DNA of 64,000 nt from Abyssibius alkaniclasticus (GTDB lineage: Bacteria > Pseudomonadota > Alphaproteobacteria > Rhodobacterales > Rhodobacteraceae), in the NCBI RefSeq assembly GCF_020447305.1, contig NZ_CP095732.1:1-64000 (forward strand), in the 5' to 3' direction. The notes under the pieces are model-generated. The model was not told the DNA's origin and did not search any database. It saw nothing but the letters and a program-made list of their open reading frames with translations. Shown here piece by piece: positions 60,133-64,000 of this stretch (positions within the stretch are counted from its first letter, which is position 1; every line of letters begins with the position of its first letter). Both the position numbers and the translations under genes were made by a program.

Positions 60133-60693
60133 TTAGCCCAGTTTGATTACGGTATCGGAAACGAAAGCCGCAACCGGAACGAGAAGGTTTTCAGGCGCTG
60201 GACCTTTGCGAATACGCCCGGCGGTATCATAGTGGCTGCCGTGGCAGGGGCAGAACCAGCCGCCGAAATCGCCGGCACCGTTGCCAAGCGGCACACAGCC
60301 AAGATGGGTGCAGACACCGATCATCACCAGCCATTCACCGGCTTCATCCAGCGTGCGGTTGATGTCTTCGGCATCGGCCCCGTTGACAGCATTTCGGTTG
60401 CGGGCATCCGGATCCACCAGGTCGCTCAGGGCGACAGCGCGGGCCGCCGCGATTTCGTCAGCCGAGCGGCGGCGGATGAAAACCGGCTTGCCCAGCCATT
60501 TTACCGTAAGCTGCGTGCCGACCTGAACGTCGCCGACCGGCACCTCTTTGGAGGCTTGGGCGGCCACATCGGCGCTGGCATTCATCTGGTCAATCAATGG
60601 CCAAATGGCGGCACCGGTGACAACCGCACCCGCCGAAGCTGTTGCGACATAAAGAAAGTCGCGGCGATTACCTGTGTCTTCTGCGTGAGACAA
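60133..60693 (-). CDS. petA: Rieske iron-sulphur subunit of the bc1 complex
   Basis: 186 aa. Twin-arginine N-terminus [19 protein letters not shown], which both exports and anchors the protein. The [2Fe-2S] ligands are in [12 protein letters not shown] and [10 protein letters not shown]. First gene of petABC. A CCCGC-ATGG-GCGGG hairpin (60722-60735) lies in its short leader. Confidence 0.97.
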   Translation of the reverse strand: MSHAEDTGNRRDFLYVATASAGAVVTGAAIWPLIDQMNASADVAAQASKEVPVGDVQVGTQLTVKWLGKPVFIRRRSADEIAAARAVALSDLVDPDARNRNAVNGADAEDINRTLDEAGEWLVMIGVCTHLGCVPLGNGAGDFGGWFCPCHGSHYDTAGRIRKGPAPENLLVPVAAFVSDTVIKLG

Positions 60694-60748
60694 GTCTCAG
60701 TCCCCCTTTATACAAACCTCACCCGCATGGGCGGGCAGCAATAAGTTC

Positions 60749-60768
60749 AAGCCCGTCGAACGGGGCTT
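60749..60768. terminator. Hairpin between the Lrp-type gene and petABC
   Basis: AAGCCC (60749-60754) pairs with GGGCTT (60763-60768) in the 190-base gap downstream of the Lrp-type gene and upstream of petA. The rest of the gap shows no gene. Without a T-run this is a weak terminator candidate. Confidence 0.4.
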
Positions 60769-60884
60769 TGCCTTGCCCGAATACACCGCCCTCGCGCATG
60801 GGTCCAGCGGACTTTGCGACGCAGGGGGGCTGATCGTGCAAAAATCAACCGCCCCGGGCTGCGCTTTTTGTCGCGCCCGCACCA

Positions 60885-61328
60885 TCAGGCGGGCAATCGC
60901 CGGGCTGTCCGGCTTTGCAACAATAGATGGGTTTCGGTGCTGCCAATACCCGGAATCTGCCGAATCCGGTGTAAAATTTTGTCAAACGCGGCCAAAGACT
61001 CGCTGGAAATCTCGGCAATCATGTCAAATCGGCCATTTGTGGTATGCACATGCCCAACCGAAGCCAGCGCCAGAAGCCCGGCCATAACGCGGTCGGCGGC
61101 ACGGCCCTCGACATCGACCATCACCAGCCCGCGCACGGCGGATTGCGGCAAATCAGCCGGCAAAACGGCCTGATAACCCAGAATCTGGCCACTGGCCTCC
61201 AGCTTCTGGATACGCGCGCGCAAAGTGGCGCGCGCAATGCCCAGCGTGGCTGCAAGGCTCGACATGGGCTGGCGGGCATCGCGGCGCAGGGCGGCAAGAA
61301 TGCGTTCATCAAGGGGTTCAAGCGCCAT
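60885..61328 (-). CDS. Lrp/AsnC-family transcriptional regulator
   Basis: 147 aa. N-terminal helix-turn-helix LDERILAALRRDARQPMSSLAATLGIARATLRARIQKLE (about 5-43), then the RAM ligand-binding domain (VRGLVMVDVEG, VGHVHTTNGRFDMIAEI). The ATG at 61328 has AAAGAGA upstream; an earlier ATG lacks a ribosome site. Divergent from arginase and ornithine cyclodeaminase, so it probably senses arginine or ornithine and activates them, by context. Confidence 0.9.
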   Translation of the reverse strand: MALEPLDERILAALRRDARQPMSSLAATLGIARATLRARIQKLEASGQILGYQAVLPADLPQSAVRGLVMVDVEGRAADRVMAGLLALASVGHVHTTNGRFDMIAEISSESLAAFDKILHRIRQIPGIGSTETHLLLQSRTARRLPA

Positions 61329-61347
61329 AATGCTATGTCTCTTTGCC

Positions 61348-61382
61348 ATTTTGTGCAATTATATCGGCCATTCTAGCAAAAT
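61348..61382. promoter_or_regulatory. Candidate Lrp-type operator in divergent promoter
   Basis: ATTTTG (61348-61353) and CAAAAT (61377-61382) form an AT-rich inverted repeat in the 116-base gap between the regulator and arginase, overlapping the likely regulator promoter. Confidence 0.42.
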
Positions 61383-61444
61383 GATAGATTGGTTTTGCCA
61401 CTTGCATGGCCGATCACCAGATCAGACAGAATTGGAGACGGCCC

Positions 61445-62368
61445 ATGCCCCGCAAAATTCACCTTCACGGCGTGCCGCTGCAAGATGGCACCTATCGCAA
61501 GGGCTGCGAAATGGGGCCATCGGCGCTGCGCACGGCCCAGCTTGCCGAAACCCTGGTCAGCCTTGGCCATAGTGTCGCCGACAAGGGCAATATCGCCCCC
61601 GGCCCGCTGCCAGAGCTGACGCATCCGAACCCGGCGGTGCATTCCCTGCCGATCATCGCCGCCTGGACCGAATCGATTCAAGCCACCGCCGCGGCCACAC
61701 CGGCAGATGTATTCCCCATTTTCATGGGCGGCGATCATTCCATTTCGGCGGGCTCGGTATCGGGCATGGCGCTGGCCCCGTCCGACAAGCCGCTTTTCGT
61801 GCTTTGGCTCGATGCCCATCCCGATTTTCACCTGCTCTCGACCACCGAAAGCGGCAATCTGCATGGCACGCCTGTTGCCTATTTCACCGGCCAGCCGGGG
61901 TTTGAAGGCTATTTCCCGCCCCTGCCCCGCGCGGTCGACCCGACGCGCGTGTGCATGATCGGGCTGCGCAGCGTTGATGGGGCCGAGCGCACGGGGCTGA
62001 AGGCGGCGGGCATAACCACGCATGATATGCGCCGGGTGGATGAAACCGGCATGGCGGCGCTGCTGTCGCCGTTTCTGGCAAAGGTGAAAGAGGCGGGCGG
62101 GCGGCTGCATGTCAGCCTTGATGTCGACTTTCTCGACCCCGCAATCGCCCCGGCCGTTGGCACAACCGTGCCCGGTGGCGCCACCTTCCGCGAGGCGCAT
62201 CTGATCATGGAAATGCTGCATGACAGTGGCCTTGTCACCAGCCTCGACCTTGTCGAGCTGAACCCGTTTCTGGATGAGCGCGGCAAAACCGCCAACCTGC
62301 TGGTTGACCTTGTGGCCAGCCTGATGGGCCGCACCGTGCTTGACCGCCCGACACGTTCGCACAAGTAA
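61445..62368 (+). CDS. Arginase
   Basis: 307 aa binuclear-manganese ureohydrolase splitting arginine into ornithine and urea. Metal motifs: IFMGGDHSISAGSVSG, LWLDAHPDFHL (DAHxDxH with Pro at x) and VSLDVDFLDPAIAPAVGT. LVELNPFLDERGKTA ends it like true arginases rather than agmatinases. ATG with GGAG 8 bases upstream. Followed after 9 bases by ornithine cyclodeaminase, so arginine goes to proline. Confidence 0.93.
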   Translation: MPRKIHLHGVPLQDGTYRKGCEMGPSALRTAQLAETLVSLGHSVADKGNIAPGPLPELTHPNPAVHSLPIIAAWTESIQATAAATPADVFPIFMGGDHSISAGSVSGMALAPSDKPLFVLWLDAHPDFHLLSTTESGNLHGTPVAYFTGQPGFEGYFPPLPRAVDPTRVCMIGLRSVDGAERTGLKAAGITTHDMRRVDETGMAALLSPFLAKVKEAGGRLHVSLDVDFLDPAIAPAVGTTVPGGATFREAHLIMEMLHDSGLVTSLDLVELNPFLDERGKTANLLVDLVASLMGRTVLDRPTRSHK

Positions 62369-62377
62369 GAGAGCATC

Positions 62378-63427
62378 ATGACCGCCCCTTCAAAACTGGC
62401 CTATATCCCCTTTGTTTCTGTCGAGAACATGATGAAGCTTGTCCATGCAATCGGGCTGGAGCGCTTCATGGCCGAACTGGCCGAGTATATCGAGGCCGAT
62501 TTCCGCCGCTGGGAGTTGTTTGACAAAACCCCGCGCGTGGCCGCCCATTCCGCCGAAGGGGTGATCGAGCTGATGCCAACATCGGATGGCGAGGTTTACG
62601 GTTTCAAATATGTCAACGGCCACCCTTCCAACACCAAGGCCGGTTTGCAAACCGTCACCGCCTTTGGCCTGCTGGCCGATGTGGCAACCGGCTACCCGGT
62701 GCTGCTGAGCGAAATGACCATTCTGACCGCGCTGCGCACCGCCGCCATGTCAGCCGTTGCTGCCAGGTTTCTGGCGCCAAAGGGCAGCAAAAGCATGGCG
62801 ATTATCGGCAATGGCGCGCAGTCGGAATTTCAGGCGCTGGCCTTCAAGGCGGTCTGCGGCATAACCGATATCCGGCTTTACGACATCGACACTGCCGCCA
62901 CCGAAAAATGCGCCGCCAACCTTGCCGGCCACGGGCTGAAGATTGTGAAATGCAAAACCGCACAAGATGCGGTGGAGGGGGTCGACATCATCACGACTGT
63001 CACCGCCGACAAGCAATATGCCACCATTCTCACCGACAATATGGTCGGCGGATCGGTGCATATCAACGCCGTGGGCGGCGATTGCCCCGGCAAGACGGAA
63101 CTGCACCGCGATATTCTGATGCGCAGCGCAATATTTGTGGAATACCCGCCGCAAACCCGCATCGAAGGCGAAATTCAACAACTTGACGATGACCACCCCG
63201 TCACCGAGCTATGGCAGGTGATGACCGGCACCGCCAAGGGCCGCACCAGCGCCGAGGCGATTACCCTGTTTGATTCCGTCGGCTTCGCCATCGAAGATTT
63301 CTCGGCCCTGCGCTATGTGCGCGACCAGCTCAAAGCCCACCCCTTCCACCAGCAGCTTGACATGCTGGCCGACCCGGATGACCCGCGCGACCTGTTTGGC
63401 ATGGTCGCACGGGCGAAAAATTCGTGA
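62378..63427 (+). CDS. Ornithine cyclodeaminase
   Basis: 349 aa, OCD/mu-crystallin family, NAD-dependent conversion of ornithine to proline and ammonia. Seen: YGFKYVNGHPSNTKAGLQTV, LSEMTILTALRTAAMSAVAARFLA, the NAD motif MAIIGNGAQSEFQ, and GGSVHINAVGGDCPGKTEL. Directly after arginase; the pairing supports ornithine, not alanine, as substrate. Confidence 0.94.
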   Translation: MTAPSKLAYIPFVSVENMMKLVHAIGLERFMAELAEYIEADFRRWELFDKTPRVAAHSAEGVIELMPTSDGEVYGFKYVNGHPSNTKAGLQTVTAFGLLADVATGYPVLLSEMTILTALRTAAMSAVAARFLAPKGSKSMAIIGNGAQSEFQALAFKAVCGITDIRLYDIDTAATEKCAANLAGHGLKIVKCKTAQDAVEGVDIITTVTADKQYATILTDNMVGGSVHINAVGGDCPGKTELHRDILMRSAIFVEYPPQTRIEGEIQQLDDDHPVTELWQVMTGTAKGRTSAEAITLFDSVGFAIEDFSALRYVRDQLKAHPFHQQLDMLADPDDPRDLFGMVARAKNS

Positions 63428-63476
63428 CATGACTTCTCACTCCCTTATGCTGGGGCTTTAAGCGTAGGGGAGTATC

Positions 63477-64000
63477 ATGTTCAAACCGTATCATCTGGCC
63501 ACCGCATTCAGCCTGTTGGCCGCACCGCTTGCCGCACAGGGCTTTGAAGGCGCGTATCTCGATTTCCAGTATCAGATCTATAATGATGGTGAGGGCTTCA
63601 CCATTGATCAGGCCGAAGCGATTGCCCATGCCAGCTACGGAATCAGCCCAAATTTTGGTGTGCAGATCACCCTTGGCCATGCGCAGGATGTCGCTTCATC
63701 CGACCCTGGGTTGGAGTTTCGCAGCACCAACCTGATCGCGCTGCACACCTATTACGACATTGCCCCAACCACGCGCGTGGCCGCCCTTGTGGCCTATGAT
63801 ACATACAATGATGGCGACTATCTCTATGCGCTGGAGGCCGTGCATATTGCCGGCGATTTGCGCATTGAAGGCCGCGTCGGGCGGTTTGATTCCGCATTCG
63901 AGCCCGCAACCCTTGTTGACCTTATGCTCAGCTACAGCGCCACGCCCGCGCTCGACCTGCGCGCCGCCTTGCACAATGTGAATTACGATGACGGGCTGGG
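63477..64000 (+). CDS. Outer-membrane beta-barrel protein, partial (right edge)
   Basis: 174 residues visible, no stop before the edge. Signal peptide MFKPYHLATAFSLLAAPLAA, then alternating amphipathic strands rich in aromatic and Asp/Asn/Gly residues (GAYLDFQYQIYNDGEG, VQITLGHAQD, RVAALVAYDTYNDGDY). This is the look of a small porin-like barrel. GGGGAG lies 6 bases before the ATG. Exact family not recognised. Confidence 0.8.
   Translation, partial: MFKPYHLATAFSLLAAPLAAQGFEGAYLDFQYQIYNDGEGFTIDQAEAIAHASYGISPNFGVQITLGHAQDVASSDPGLEFRSTNLIALHTYYDIAPTTRVAALVAYDTYNDGDYLYALEAVHIAGDLRIEGRVGRFDSAFEPATLVDLMLSYSATPALDLRAALHNVNYDDGL

Noticed and set aside
1-64000. Prophage, insertion sequence, defence island or toxin-antitoxin pair
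   Set aside because: No transposase, integrase, terminase, restriction enzyme or toxin-like pair could be recognised; base composition and gene order are uniform and core-like.

Overview
The window looks like a chromosomal segment of a Rhodobacterales-type alphaproteobacterium (Rhodobacteraceae/Roseobacter group). The evidence is gene content and order: L36 of the alphaproteobacterial type, glnD-murJ followed by trpS, a Rieske-cyt b-cyt c1 operon, a fused indolepyruvate oxidoreductase, and a cob operon with a CbiG-CobJ fusion. GC is high, with strong third-position GC bias. A short interspersed repeat (TTTTGCTCATAAATATCCC type), which I recall as common in this order, occurs three times. No phage, transposase, integrase, CRISPR array or rRNA is visible. 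Most of the window is compact core chromosome.

Layout. 0-7 kb: clpB with a heat-shock-type promoter, pyrF, dinB, an N-formylglutamate amidohydrolase-like gene, a predicted small RNA, tRNA-Val(GAC) and rpmJ. 7-8.6 kb: a secreted degenerate caspase-fold protein with peptidoglycan-binding domains. 8.7-18.5 kb: an eleven-gene minus-strand operon that encloses a branched-chain-type (HAAT) ABC transporter between two AMP-forming acid:CoA ligases and includes four small or secreted proteins of unclear role. 18.6-31.3 kb: housekeeping genes (trpS, murJ, glnD, a LpoA/LppC-like lipoprotein, rsmI, yraN, gshB), two methyltransferases, a rhomboid-like protein and an M20 amidohydrolase. 31.3-34.7 kb: cytochrome P450, a membrane alpha/beta hydrolase and ccdA. 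34.7-40 kb: a TusA-family protein, fused IorAB, a divergent LysR regulator, a second predicted small RNA and a DUF2892 membrane protein.

40-50 kb: a DMT exporter, then a nine-gene minus-strand cobalamin operon (duf6732-cbiX-cobH-cobL-cobI-cbiG/cobJ-cobM-cobA-cobB). Most of its genes are joined by 4-base ATGA overlaps, and its leader resembles a divergent cobalamin riboswitch. 50-54.5 kb: a VOC protein, an RNA m5U-type methyltransferase, two further DMT exporters and aroC. 54.6-58 kb: a TPP riboswitch and thiBPQ. 58-60.7 kb: petABC. 60.9-63.4 kb: an Lrp/AsnC regulator divergent from arginase and ornithine cyclodeaminase, giving arginine to ornithine to proline. A partial outer-membrane beta-barrel gene runs off the right edge.

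The points most worth following are: two intergenic small-RNA candidates that expose CU-rich anti-Shine-Dalgarno motifs and share promoter architecture; the dual-ligase ABC operon with its uncharacterised passenger genes; a genomic repeat that has entered the coding sequence of cobB and forms the end of a P450; and two enzyme-fold proteins (caspase-like and rhomboid-like) that lack catalytic residues. All functional statements rest on motif recognition by eye. No database search was possible.
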